Source of the DNA: Terrisporobacter glycolicus ATCC 14880 = DSM 1288
Lineage (GTDB): Bacteria > Bacillota > Clostridia > Peptostreptococcales > Peptostreptococcaceae
NCBI RefSeq assembly: GCF_036812735.1
Contig: NZ_CP117523.1
Coordinates: 2,542,001-2,606,000 of the forward strand
Direction of reading: 5' to 3'
DNA length: 64,000 bases
A program made the translations under genes and the position numbers. The notes under the pieces were generated by a model. It was not told where the DNA came from. It saw nothing but the letters and a program-made list of their open reading frames with translations, and made no database searches. This document shows, piece after piece, positions 35,310-43,973 of the stretch (positions are counted from its first letter, which is position 1; each line of letters begins with the position of its first letter).

Positions 35310-36128
35310 ATGAAAATGAATTTAAAAAAATTAACTACTGGAGAGTTTGCAAAGATTTGTAATGTTACAAAACACACATTATATCATTACAATGAAGTAG
35401 GAATACTTAAACCAGACTCTTGTGATGAGAATGGCTACAGAATGTATACCTATGATCAACTAAATCTTTTTTACTTTATTACTGTTATGAAAGAAATGAA
35501 TATGTCCTTAAATGAGATCAATTTATTTTTAAATAATAGAACACCAGAAAAAGTAAAAAGTTTATTTGAAAATAGAATTAAAGAATTAGATGAAGAAATA
35601 ATTAGAATTAGAGAGTTACAAGATATGTTAAAGTCAAGAATAGAAAAAATAGATTATGCTTCTTCCGTAGATAGTGAAGAAATAAAAGTAGAGTATAAAA
35701 AAGAAGAAAAATTATTCCTAAGCAAGTCCTTAAAAAACGATGTGGATAAAAACTTACTCTATATGGTAAAAAATAACTTTAATCAGTTTATTAACAATTA
35801 TAGTTTAAAAGATTCTTTGTCAACTTTAATAAGTATTGAAAAAATAAATGACAGTTTTAATTTCACACCAGAAAATTTTTTATTCGAAAGTGAAGGCGAA
35901 ATACCTGCATCAAGATTATTTATAAAAAAATCCGGTAAGTATTTGGTTACATATCACAAGGGCTCTTACTATAATATAGAATCTACTTATGATAAAATGA
36001 TTACGTATATATATGATAACAATTTAAAAATGGGTCATTATTCCTATGTTAAAAATTTAATAGATGGACTTACTACACCTAGTAAAAATATGCATCTATT
36101 AAAAATATCTATAGAATTATCTGAATAA
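35310..36128 (+). CDS. MerR-family regulator (BmrR-like)
   Basis: 272 aa. N-terminal MerR winged helix (TTGEFAKICNVTKHTLYHYNEVGIL) with coiled coil (~85-125) and a C-terminal effector-binding domain (~150-270; AGGSYYNIESTYDKM-like, here KGSYYNIESTYDK). Divergent from the MATE gene, with a promoter of MerR geometry between them, so it is its likely activator in response to a drug-like ligand. Confidence 0.87.
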   Translation: MKMNLKKLTTGEFAKICNVTKHTLYHYNEVGILKPDSCDENGYRMYTYDQLNLFYFITVMKEMNMSLNEINLFLNNRTPEKVKSLFENRIKELDEEIIRIRELQDMLKSRIEKIDYASSVDSEEIKVEYKKEEKLFLSKSLKNDVDKNLLYMVKNNFNQFINNYSLKDSLSTLISIEKINDSFNFTPENFLFESEGEIPASRLFIKKSGKYLVTYHKGSYYNIESTYDKMITYIYDNNLKMGHYSYVKNLIDGLTTPSKNMHLLKISIELSE

Positions 36129-36218
36129 AATCAGTATTTATTATTTCAATAGAATGCTAGATATGGATGAAATAGAAAGTATAACTATTTGTAATGAAGT
36201 CATAAAATCAAATAAATC

Positions 36219-36258
36219 AAAAATAGCCTTGAATTTTTCTCAATCTAAGGCTATTTTT
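36219..36258. terminator. Bidirectional terminator
   Basis: AAAAATAGCCTT pairs with AAGGCTATTTTT between the convergent MerR and pentapeptide genes. Confidence 0.8.
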
Positions 36259-36270
36259 GATTACACAAAT

Positions 36271-36927
36271 TTATAAAATTCCTTGATCTTTATAGCTTTG
36301 TAAACTTTTTATAATATAACTTAAAGTCCAGAAATCTCTATCAACTTTTTCTCTCAAGATTCCTAAACCTTCTATAAGTCTTTTTTCTCTAAACTTTTCT
36401 AGTAGTATCATTACACTTATTGTATTGATATTTCCATCTTTTGTATCAAGAGTTCTTGATTTTTTCACACACTTATTTTCCATAGCTTTTTCTATAGCTT
36501 TTTTTAAATCATCACTTATTTCTAATTCTGGCATTTCGTTATATATTTTTACTTCATCTTCTTTGTAATTAAGATTTTTTACTTTGCTTAAATCAGAATT
36601 TACAAATATAACATTTTTAAAAGTTGCTCCAGAAAAATCAACGCTTTCTAATTTTGAACCTTCAAATATAGTGTCTTCAAATTTAGCTTTTGTAAATTTA
36701 CTTCCTTTTAAATTACTTCCTACAAACTCTGAAGACTTAAATGTACACCCATAAAAGTTGCAAGATTTAAAATGAGCCCCTCTTAAACTTGTGAAGTTGA
36801 AGTTTGATTTTGAAAAATCACAATTGTAGCAATTGCTTCTTTTTAAATCTTGATACATAAAATTCTTATTCATTTTCGATGTTTTGTTATACTTAAGAGA
36901 TGTATCTAATTTTTTATTGTTATTCAT
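36271..36927 (-). CDS. Pentapeptide-repeat protein
   Basis: 218 aa. Residues ~28-120 form a right-handed beta-helix of repeats of the A(D/N)LxX type (for example FKSCNFYGCTFKSSEF, GSNLKGSKFTKAKFEDTIFEG). The C-terminal ~90 residues are helical and unrelated. Repeat proteins of this kind include DNA mimics such as Qnr, but this one is short and lacks the diagnostic features, so no specific role is claimed. Many cysteines in the N-terminal repeats. Confidence 0.8.
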   Translation of the reverse strand: MNNNKKLDTSLKYNKTSKMNKNFMYQDLKRSNCYNCDFSKSNFNFTSLRGAHFKSCNFYGCTFKSSEFVGSNLKGSKFTKAKFEDTIFEGSKLESVDFSGATFKNVIFVNSDLSKVKNLNYKEDEVKIYNEMPELEISDDLKKAIEKAMENKCVKKSRTLDTKDGNINTISVMILLEKFREKRLIEGLGILREKVDRDFWTLSYIIKSLQSYKDQGIL

Positions 36928-36941
36928 ATTTCCTCCATAAA

Positions 36942-36973
36942 AAAACTCTTATACCAAAAGATATAAGAGTTTT
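36942..36973 (-). terminator. Terminator of the tRNA
   Basis: AAAACTCTTATA pairs with TATAAGAGTTTT, just downstream of the tRNA on the minus strand. Confidence 0.75.
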
Positions 36974-36985
36974 ATATTTGTATAT

Positions 36986-37061
<76 letters not shown>

Positions 37062-37292
37062 TCATTATTTCCTGTTCTATTATTAGAATAACATAATAAA
37101 CACAATATAACAACCCTATTTATTATGTACAAAACTTTTTATTTATTAAATCATAGATACCTACCTTAATAAGTATGAACATAAAGTAGATATTTTATAA
37201 CCATTATTTTGTATATATCTTGCTTAATATTAAATTTTTAAGTTTTTTCAAAAAAAGCTTGCAATATTTGTCGAATTTTGTTATTATAAATA

Positions 37293-37408
37293 GGCAGTTA
37301 TTTCCCCAATAACTGATTACTCCCCAAATAAAATATATTCCCTAATAAACCCCTTTTTATAATATATTTTAGAATCCTTACTTGATCGGTTAAAGTAAGG
37401 ATTTTTTT
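37293..37408 (+). ncRNA. Candidate small RNA with C-rich loops
   Basis: A promoter on the plus strand (TTGCAA 37259-37264, 17 bp, TATTAT 37282-37287) predicts a start near 37293. The RNA would have three hairpins: CAGUUAUU/AAUAACUG with a UCCCC loop (37295-37315), AAAAUAUAUU/AAUAUAUUUU with a loop holding CCCUA and ACCCC (37330-37370), and a terminator with an AATCCTTACTT stem (37373-37403) and T-run. Unpaired ACUCCCCAAA lies between. There is no ORF. Such UCCCC loops pair with ribosome-binding sites in RsaE/LhrC-like regulators, so a repressor role is likely by analogy. Confidence 0.65.
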
Positions 37409-37428
37409 ATTTTCAATATTTTTATAAA

Positions 37429-37458
37429 AAAAAGACACCTGTATACAGATATCTTTTT
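37429..37458. terminator. Terminator of gap
   Basis: AAAAGA...CTGTATACAG...TCTTTTT: a palindromic core with A/T flanks directly beyond the gap stop codon. Confidence 0.6.
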
Positions 37459-37466
37459 CATTTTAC

Positions 37467-38501
37467 TTAATTATTACTTTCTAAAACTTTCATTTTATTA
37501 GCAATAAAATCAGCTAAGTCTACTGTTCTTGAAGAGTATCCCCACTCATTATCATACCATGAAACAACTTTAAACATTCTACTTCCCATTGCCATAGTTG
37601 ATAACCCATCAATTATTGATGAACGTGCATCTCCTCTATAATCTATTGAAACTAATGGTTCTTCGCTATATCCTAAAATTCCCTTCATTTCATTTTCTGA
37701 TGCTTTTTTAAATGCTGCATTTATTTCTTCAACAGTGGCATCTTTTTTTAATACACAAACTAAGTCTACAAGTGAAACAGTTGGTGTTGGAACTCTTACA
37801 GCAAATCCATTTAATTTTCCTTTTAATTGTGGTAAAACTTTGGCAACTGCTTTTGCAGCTCCTGTTGTCGTAGGTATCATTGATTCTCCAGCAGCTCTTG
37901 CTCTTCTTAAATCCTTATGTGTTTTGTCTAAAATTCTTTGGTCATTTGTGTAGGCATGTATAGTAGTCATTAGTCCTTCTTCTATTCCAAATTCTTGGTC
38001 TAATACTTTTGCAAATGGTGCTAAACAGTTAGTTGTACAAGAAGCATTTGATATTATATTATGAATATTTTCATCATATTCATTTTCATTTACACCCATA
38101 ACAATAGTCTTGTCTTCATTTTTTCCAGGTGCACTTATTATAACTTTTTTTGCTCCAGCTTGAATGTGCTTCATACAATCTTCTCTTTTTACAAACTTAC
38201 CTGTAGATTCTATTACTAAGTCTACTCCTAATTTTTTCCATGGAATTTGACTTGGATCACCATATCTAAGTATTTTTACCTCATTATTATTTATAAGAAT
38301 TGTTTCTTCATCTTTAACTTCTACATCACCTTTAAATATTCCATAACAAGAATCATATTTAAATAAATGTGCTAAAGTATCTGCTTCTGCTCTTGCATTT
38401 ATAGCTACTATTTCGAAGCTATCTTTTGGCATTTCCTCTACTATTCTAAGCACATTTCTACCTATTCTTCCAAAACCGTTAATTCCTACTTTTATTTTCA
38501 A
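37467..38501 (-). CDS. gap: Glyceraldehyde-3-phosphate dehydrogenase
   Basis: 344 aa. The start is TTG at 38501 (MKIKVGINGFGRIGRN), with GGGAGG 7 bases upstream; a GTG further up overlaps that site. NAD-binding N-terminus and catalytic SNASCTTNCLAP, and typical NEWGYSSRTVDL at the C-terminal end. The glycolytic NAD-linked enzyme. It stands alone here without pgk or tpi, behind a region with palindromic operators. Confidence 0.96.
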   Translation of the reverse strand: MKIKVGINGFGRIGRNVLRIVEEMPKDSFEIVAINARAEADTLAHLFKYDSCYGIFKGDVEVKDEETILINNNEVKILRYGDPSQIPWKKLGVDLVIESTGKFVKREDCMKHIQAGAKKVIISAPGKNEDKTIVMGVNENEYDENIHNIISNASCTTNCLAPFAKVLDQEFGIEEGLMTTIHAYTNDQRILDKTHKDLRRARAAGESMIPTTTGAAKAVAKVLPQLKGKLNGFAVRVPTPTVSLVDLVCVLKKDATVEEINAAFKKASENEMKGILGYSEEPLVSIDYRGDARSSIIDGLSTMAMGSRMFKVVSWYDNEWGYSSRTVDLADFIANKMKVLESNN

Positions 38502-38537
38502 GTCTATTCCTCCCACATATCATTTATAATTATTTAG

Positions 38538-38703
38538 AGTACACTATATATTTATTTTCATCTCTTTTTCTTTAGCTTTCTAAAGAAATATAAAATCATC
38601 ATTAATATAATGTATATTAAATATGTTATTTTTCGATAAATAGTTTATTTAGTGTGTTATATTTACAATATATAGTGTACACTACATTTTTATAGTACAC
38701 TAT
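38538..38703. promoter_or_regulatory. Palindromic operator copies upstream of gap
   Basis: TAGTGTACACTA at 38673-38684 is a perfect 12-bp palindrome. A near copy ATAGTACACTAT is at 38692-38703, and a half-like AGTACACTATA is at 38538-38548. They flank the promoter region of gap (minus) and the divergent gene at 38837 (plus). The regulator is not in the window. Confidence 0.6.
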
Positions 38704-38836
38704 TTTATATACAATTTCAATATTTTTTTGATTATTTGTATACAATAAATATTACAAAATGTCATCATTTATAAAGATTCATAGTTTTTTATATTAATTC
38801 ATATACTCTTTTAAGATAGTAATAGGAGTGATAAAA

Positions 38837-39445
38837 ATGAAAATAACTCAAAATCAATATATAAATAGATCTAAGTCATCAAAAAATATGAATAACTCGG
38901 AAATACCATCAACGATTAATTACTCTTGTGATATTTCTAATGGATATATTCAAACTAAAAACTTATCATTATTTAATGGCGTTAGTGAAGAAATAGATTG
39001 TGGTGGAAATAGTACCTTTGATTGTGCTTATTTGTTATTATCTAACCCTAAAAAATCAAATGTAAATATTTATGTTAAAAATTCTGTAATTTCCAATTTA
39101 TCATCAAGCCCTGTTATGTCTAAAATATATTACTGCGTGGAAGATGTCATTGGTAATTTAGAAAGTTCTAGTAATACAACTATAACAAATTCAAATTCTT
39201 GTGGTAGCATGCCTACTGGTAAAATATTTTTCGGTAATGATATTGAAAAAATTTATGGTATTTATGGTCAAAACTTAATTATACCTCCCTATAATACGCA
39301 TATTTCCAATGAAAATGGTGGCGTGGTTATTTCTCCTGGATTTAGTTACTTATTTGAAATTAGTCCTGTTAAAGAAGAAATAACTTCAAACTTTGTCATG
39401 TCATTTTCATGGTGGGAAGAGCCCTTGTCCTCCTTCTTGGATTAA
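38837..39445 (+). CDS. Unrecognised 202-aa protein
   Basis: Start at ATG 38837 with AGGAGTG upstream. No signal peptide, membrane segment or known motif. It is Ser/Asn-rich with a beta-strand look (KIYYCVEDVIGNLESS, GYIQTKNLSLF) and five Cys. Divergent from gap across the palindromic operators, so the regulator may act on both. Ends in a strong terminator. I do not recognise the family. Confidence 0.7.
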   Translation: MKITQNQYINRSKSSKNMNNSEIPSTINYSCDISNGYIQTKNLSLFNGVSEEIDCGGNSTFDCAYLLLSNPKKSNVNIYVKNSVISNLSSSPVMSKIYYCVEDVIGNLESSSNTTITNSNSCGSMPTGKIFFGNDIEKIYGIYGQNLIIPPYNTHISNENGGVVISPGFSYLFEISPVKEEITSNFVMSFSWWEEPLSSFLD

Positions 39446-39480
39446 TCAACTTTACAATTATATTATTAATCAAATAAAAA

Positions 39481-39524
39481 AACTCCTTTCTTTACAATAA
39501 AATCATTGTAAAGAAAGGAGTTTT
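39481..39524. terminator. Strong bidirectional terminator
   Basis: AACTCCTTTCTTTACAAT is exactly inverted as ATTGTAAAGAAAGGAGTT (18 bp), T-rich after. It separates the convergent 202-aa gene and hisD. Confidence 0.85.
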
Positions 39525-39526
39525 AA

Positions 39527-39619
39527 TTATAGGCTATATTTTACTTTTGAAAAATCAAATAATCCATCTACATTTTCAGTTATACATATAATTTCATCTC
39601 TATTTGGCTTTATATTCAT
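39527..39619 (-). CDS. Possible 30-aa protein after hisD
   Basis: Frame MNIKPNRDEIICITENVDGL to KYSL begins 9 bases after the hisD stop and ends at the terminator. No clear ribosome site (TATAAG). It may be a real small protein, a relic or chance. Confidence 0.3.
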   Translation of the reverse strand: MNIKPNRDEIICITENVDGLFDFSKVKYSL

Positions 39620-39627
39620 CTTATATA

Positions 39628-40890
39628 TTATTTAATCCTTACTTTAGCAGCATTTGCATGGGCATATAATCCTTCTTCAACAGCTAAATCATGAGCTACT
39701 GGTGCTAATAAATCTACTGCTTTTTGACTTAATCTTTGAGTAGTACATGTTTTTATAAATGTTCCAACCCATACTCCACCTGTATATCTAGACGCTCTAA
39801 GGGTTGGTAATGTATGATTTGTTCCTGACACATAATCACCAAAAACTTCAGCGGACAGGCCTCCTACAAATAAAGAACCATAATTTATTAGCTTATCTAT
39901 TATTTCATTTTCATTTTTCAAGCTTATTTCTAAATGTTCTGGCGCATATTTATTACTAAGTTTAACTGCTTCATCTAAAGTATCAACATATATTATTTCT
40001 CCATTATTTCTCCATGATGATACTGCTATATCTCTTGTAGGAAGATCTTTTAAAATTTCATCTACTTTTTTAGAAACTACTTCTCCCAATTTTTTATCTG
40101 TAGTAATTAAAACACCTCTAGCACTATAATCATGTTCACATTGTGCTAAAACGTCTGCTGCAATATAATCAGCATTGGCAGTTTCATCTGCTATAATTAA
40201 AACTTCACTTGGTCCTGCCACAAAATCTATGCCAACATTTCCATAACATTGTCTTTTAGCTTCAGTTACATATTTATTTCCTGGACCAACAATAATATCC
40301 ACTGGCTTAATGCTTTCTGTTCCATATGTAAATGCCCCTATTGCTTGAACACCTCCTACAGCATATATTTCATCTGCCCCTGCTATATCCATTGCAACTA
40401 AAGTTTTTGGATTTATATTTTTACTATTTCTCATAGTGGGTGAACAAGCACAAACCCTTTTAACTCCTGCAATTTTAGCTGGAATAATTAACATTAGTGC
40501 AGTAGAGAAAAGCGGATATCCTCCACCTGGCACATAAGCTAAGGCTGATTCTATAGGTATATGTTTTTGACCAAGTATTACACCAGGATAAATTTCTCGT
40601 TCAAAGTTATGTTCAAAGCTTTCTTTTTGGGCTTTAGCAAACTCTTCAATATTTTTCACTGCAATTTTAATATCTTCAATAAATTTAATATCTACTTGTT
40701 TGTACGCTTTTACTATTTCATCTCTAGTTACTCTATAATTTAACCTTGAATTTTTATCAAATTGAAAGTTATATTTTCTTACCCCAATATCTTTATTAAA
40801 TTTTATATCATTTAATATTTCTCTTACTTGTATTTTTACCGTTTTTTCAGTTTCCACATTTTTAAACTGAGATTTTTTTAAGACTTCCAT
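39628..40890 (-). CDS. hisD: Histidinol dehydrogenase
   Basis: 420 aa. Characteristic blocks: IPGGGYPLF-type (YVPGGGYPLFSTALM), GPGNKYVTEAKR, FVAGPSEVLII and HDYSARG, with Zn-binding and catalytic histidines near the C-terminal YAPEHLEI and SGTNHTLPT. It catalyses the last two oxidations of histidine synthesis. No other his genes are in the window, so it is an orphan of its pathway here. GGAGGAG precedes the ATG. Confidence 0.95.
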   Translation of the reverse strand: MEVLKKSQFKNVETEKTVKIQVREILNDIKFNKDIGVRKYNFQFDKNSRLNYRVTRDEIVKAYKQVDIKFIEDIKIAVKNIEEFAKAQKESFEHNFEREIYPGVILGQKHIPIESALAYVPGGGYPLFSTALMLIIPAKIAGVKRVCACSPTMRNSKNINPKTLVAMDIAGADEIYAVGGVQAIGAFTYGTESIKPVDIIVGPGNKYVTEAKRQCYGNVGIDFVAGPSEVLIIADETANADYIAADVLAQCEHDYSARGVLITTDKKLGEVVSKKVDEILKDLPTRDIAVSSWRNNGEIIYVDTLDEAVKLSNKYAPEHLEISLKNENEIIDKLINYGSLFVGGLSAEVFGDYVSGTNHTLPTLRASRYTGGVWVGTFIKTCTTQRLSQKAVDLLAPVAHDLAVEEGLYAHANAAKVRIK

Positions 40891-41040
40891 AATTTACTCC
40901 TCCCATGATAACTATACAATAGATCAAATATTCCCCTATTTTATTCTATACAAAAATAATCCTATCTATTTACATACTAGATGTCAACAATAATGTATCA
41001 ATATATTCTTTTATTTTATACATGATTAAATATAAATAAA

Positions 41041-41087
41041 ACACCTATCATACTTATTTAATATTAATAAGTTAAAAGGCGCTTTAT
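41041..41087 (-). terminator. Terminator of the leu operon
   Basis: Long imperfect stem: CGCCTTTTAACTTATT pairs with AATAAGTATGATAGGTG just beyond the leuB stop, followed by TTTT. Confidence 0.55.
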
Positions 41088-41098
41088 TTGTAGATTAT

Positions 41099-42169
41099 TT
41101 ATATTTTATTAGCTATTAAACATCCCATTTCTTTTGTACCTATAATATTTCCTTTTCCATTGTATATATCTATCGTTCTATATCCTTTACTAAGAACTTT
41201 TGTAACTGCATCTTCTATTTCTTTAGCTTCTTTTTCCAAATCAAATGAATATCTAAGCATCATAGCAACAGATAAAATTGTAGCTATGGGATTTACTATA
41301 TCTTTACCAGCAATATCTGGAGCACTTCCATGAATTGGCTCATACATTCCAAACTTATCATCTCTAAGAGATGCAGATGGAAGCATTCCAATAGAACCCG
41401 TTAACATTGAAGCTTCATCTGAAATAATATCTCCAAATATATTATTAGTAACTATTGTATCAAACTGGCTAGGATTTTTTATTAACTGCATGGCAGCATT
41501 GTCTACATACATAAAATCAAGTTCAACGTCTTTATATTCTTTACTTGTTTCCTTCATTATTTTTCTCCAAAGTTTAGAACTATCAAGAACATTTGCTTTA
41601 TCTACACAAGTTAATTTTTTATTTCTAATTCTAGCCGTTTCAAAAGCTTTTTTCCCTATTCTTCTTATTTCATTTTCATCGTATTTTTCCACATCATAAG
41701 CCACTTCAACATTGTCTATTTCTTCTGTTTTTCTCTCACCAAAATAAATCCCACCAGTAAGTTCCCTGACCACTACAAAATCTATTCCCTTTTCAACTAT
41801 ATCACTTCTTAGTGGTGATGCTTCTTTTATACTTTCATGCATAGTTACTGGTCTTAGGTTTACAAATAAATTAAGTTCTGACCTTAAAGTTAAAAGTCCT
41901 CTTTCTGGTCTTATAGAAGAGTCTATATTATCCCATTTGGCTCCTCCCACAGCACCAAGCAACACTGCATCACTTTTTTTACACTCATCTAAGGTTTCTT
42001 TTGGAAGTGGATTTCCCATTTTATCCACGGCTGTTCCCCCTCCCAATACGTCCGTAAGTTTAAAATTATGATTATATTTTTTACCTATTTTATTTAAAAT
42101 TTTTATTCCTTCATTTATAATTTCTGGTCCTACACCATCACCTTTTATTACTGCTATTTTATAGTCCAT
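41099..42169 (-). CDS. leuB: 3-isopropylmalate dehydrogenase
   Basis: 356 aa. Blocks typical of the family: KGDGVGPEII, ELTGGIYFGER, DNAAMQLI, NIFGDIISDEASML and GSAPDIAGK. It oxidatively decarboxylates 3-isopropylmalate with NAD+. Last gene of leuA-leuC-leuD-leuB; 11 bases after leuD. Confidence 0.97.
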   Translation of the reverse strand: MDYKIAVIKGDGVGPEIINEGIKILNKIGKKYNHNFKLTDVLGGGTAVDKMGNPLPKETLDECKKSDAVLLGAVGGAKWDNIDSSIRPERGLLTLRSELNLFVNLRPVTMHESIKEASPLRSDIVEKGIDFVVVRELTGGIYFGERKTEEIDNVEVAYDVEKYDENEIRRIGKKAFETARIRNKKLTCVDKANVLDSSKLWRKIMKETSKEYKDVELDFMYVDNAAMQLIKNPSQFDTIVTNNIFGDIISDEASMLTGSIGMLPSASLRDDKFGMYEPIHGSAPDIAGKDIVNPIATILSVAMMLRYSFDLEKEAKEIEDAVTKVLSKGYRTIDIYNGKGNIIGTKEMGCLIANKI

Positions 42170-42180
42170 TATTTTCTCCC

Positions 42181-42666
42181 CTAATTTTTCTCAATTGACT
42201 TAATCAACCCACCATTGGAAATTATATTTTGCATAAACTCTGGAAAAGGCTCAGCCTTATATTTTTCATTTTTACTTATGTTTTTTATAATCCCACTATT
42301 AAAATCTATTTCTAGTTTATCTCCTTCTTCAATTTTTCTAGCTGCTTCTTCACATTCCAAAATTGGAAGTCCTATATTTATGGCATTTCTATAAAAAATT
42401 CTTGCAAAAGTAAAAGCTATTACACAAGATATTCCACTTTCCTTTATAGCTATTGGAGCATGTTCTCTTGAAGATCCACACCCAAAATTTTTATTTGCAA
42501 CAATTATATCTCCTTCATTAACTTTTTTCGCAAAATTTTTATCTATATCTTCCATACAATGTGATGCTAACTCCTTCATATCAGGTGTGTTTAAATATCT
42601 TGCTGGTATTATTACATCCGTGTCTATATTATCTCCATATTTAAAAACTTTTCCATTTGCTAACAT
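42181..42666 (-). CDS. leuD: 3-isopropylmalate dehydratase small subunit
   Basis: 161 aa, aconitase swivel domain with [17 protein letters not shown] and the signature [16 protein letters not shown]. Partner of LeuC. The start overlaps the leuC stop by 7 bases, with GGAGG upstream. Confidence 0.97.
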   Translation of the reverse strand: MLANGKVFKYGDNIDTDVIIPARYLNTPDMKELASHCMEDIDKNFAKKVNEGDIIVANKNFGCGSSREHAPIAIKESGISCVIAFTFARIFYRNAINIGLPILECEEAARKIEEGDKLEIDFNSGIIKNISKNEKYKAEPFPEFMQNIISNGGLIKSIEKN

Positions 42667-43961
42667 GTTACTTCCTCCTTTGCTTCAAATACTTCCTCTG
42701 GTGATGATATTTTCCCTGTTATGGAAGATGCAGCTGCCACTGCTGGACTTGCTAAATAAATTTCTGAATCCACATGACCCATTCTTCCTACGAAATTTCT
42801 ATTTGTAGTAGATACTGCTCTTTCACCTTCTGCTAATATTCCCATATGTCCACCTAAACACGGTCCACAAGTTGGTGTGGATATGGCAGCTCCAGCTTTT
42901 ACTAAATCAGAAATATATCCTTTTTCTATGGCTTCCAAATAAATGTTTTGAGTACCTGGGAATACTATACATCTCACGTCTTTTGCTACTTTTTTGCCCT
43001 TCATTATTTCTGATGCTATTTTCAAATCATTTATTCTACCATTTGTACAAGAGCCTATTACTACTTGGTCTATTTTTATATTTTCTGTAATTTCATCTAT
43101 AGTTTTTGTATTTTCTGGTAAATGAGGAAAGGCTACTATTGGCTTTAATTCACTTAAATCTATTTCTATGACTTCATCATAGTCAGCATCTTCATCTGCA
43201 CTAAAAAACTTTGGACTTTTTTTTGTACTTTCACAAGGATGAGCTTTTATATATTCCATTGTTTTTTCATCTACTGGAAATATTCCGTTTTTCGCCCCTG
43301 CTTCTATTGCCATATTACAAATAGTAAATCTATCATCCATAGTTAAGTGTGCTACACCATCTCCCACAAATTCCATAGACATATATCTTGCTCCATCCAC
43401 GCCTATCTTTCCTATAATATGTAAAATAATATCTTTTCCACTTATATATTTTTCTAATTTATTTTTCAAAACAAATTTCATAGCTCCGGGAACTTTGAAC
43501 CAAGCTTTGCCACTTGCCATTCCTGCTGCCATGTCTGTGGAGCCTATTCCTGTGGAAAATGCCCCCAGTGCTCCATAAGTGCAAGTATGTGAATCTGCTC
43601 CTATGACTACATCTCCTGCTGTCACCAATCCTTTTTCAGGAAGCAAACAATGTTCAATTCCCATATCTCCAACATCAAAGTAATTTTTTATATTTTTATT
43701 GTTAGCAAAATTTCTTGCCACTCTACATTGTTGAGCACTTTTTATATCTTTATTTGGTGTAAAATGATCAAGTACTATGGCTACTTTACTGTCATCAAAG
43801 ACTTTTTTTGTATTTAATTTTTCAAACTCACTTACGGCAACAGGAGTTGTTATATCATTTCCAAGAACTAAGTCTAAATTAACTTCTATTAATTGCCCCT
43901 TTTTCACTTCTTTCAAATTAGCATGAGATGCTAATATTTTTTGTGTCATCGTCACTCCCAT
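42660..43961 (-). CDS. leuC: 3-isopropylmalate dehydratase large subunit
   Basis: 433 aa with cluster cysteines in [11 protein letters not shown] and [14 protein letters not shown], and active-site segments [10 protein letters not shown] and DHFTPN. Binds the catalytic 4Fe-4S cluster. I keep the ATG at 43961 behind AGGGGG; an ATG four codons later (43949) is also possible. Confidence 0.97.
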   Translation of the reverse strand: MGVTMTQKILASHANLKEVKKGQLIEVNLDLVLGNDITTPVAVSEFEKLNTKKVFDDSKVAIVLDHFTPNKDIKSAQQCRVARNFANNKNIKNYFDVGDMGIEHCLLPEKGLVTAGDVVIGADSHTCTYGALGAFSTGIGSTDMAAGMASGKAWFKVPGAMKFVLKNKLEKYISGKDIILHIIGKIGVDGARYMSMEFVGDGVAHLTMDDRFTICNMAIEAGAKNGIFPVDEKTMEYIKAHPCESTKKSPKFFSADEDADYDEVIEIDLSELKPIVAFPHLPENTKTIDEITENIKIDQVVIGSCTNGRINDLKIASEIMKGKKVAKDVRCIVFPGTQNIYLEAIEKGYISDLVKAGAAISTPTCGPCLGGHMGILAEGERAVSTTNRNFVGRMGHVDSEIYLASPAVAAASSITGKISSPEEVFEAKEEVTC

Positions 43962-43973
43962 GAATTCTTCCCC

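Noticed and set aside
38502-38516. GTG start for gap
   Set aside because: It overlaps the GGGAGG ribosome site; TTG at 38501 gives the standard GAPDH N-terminus.
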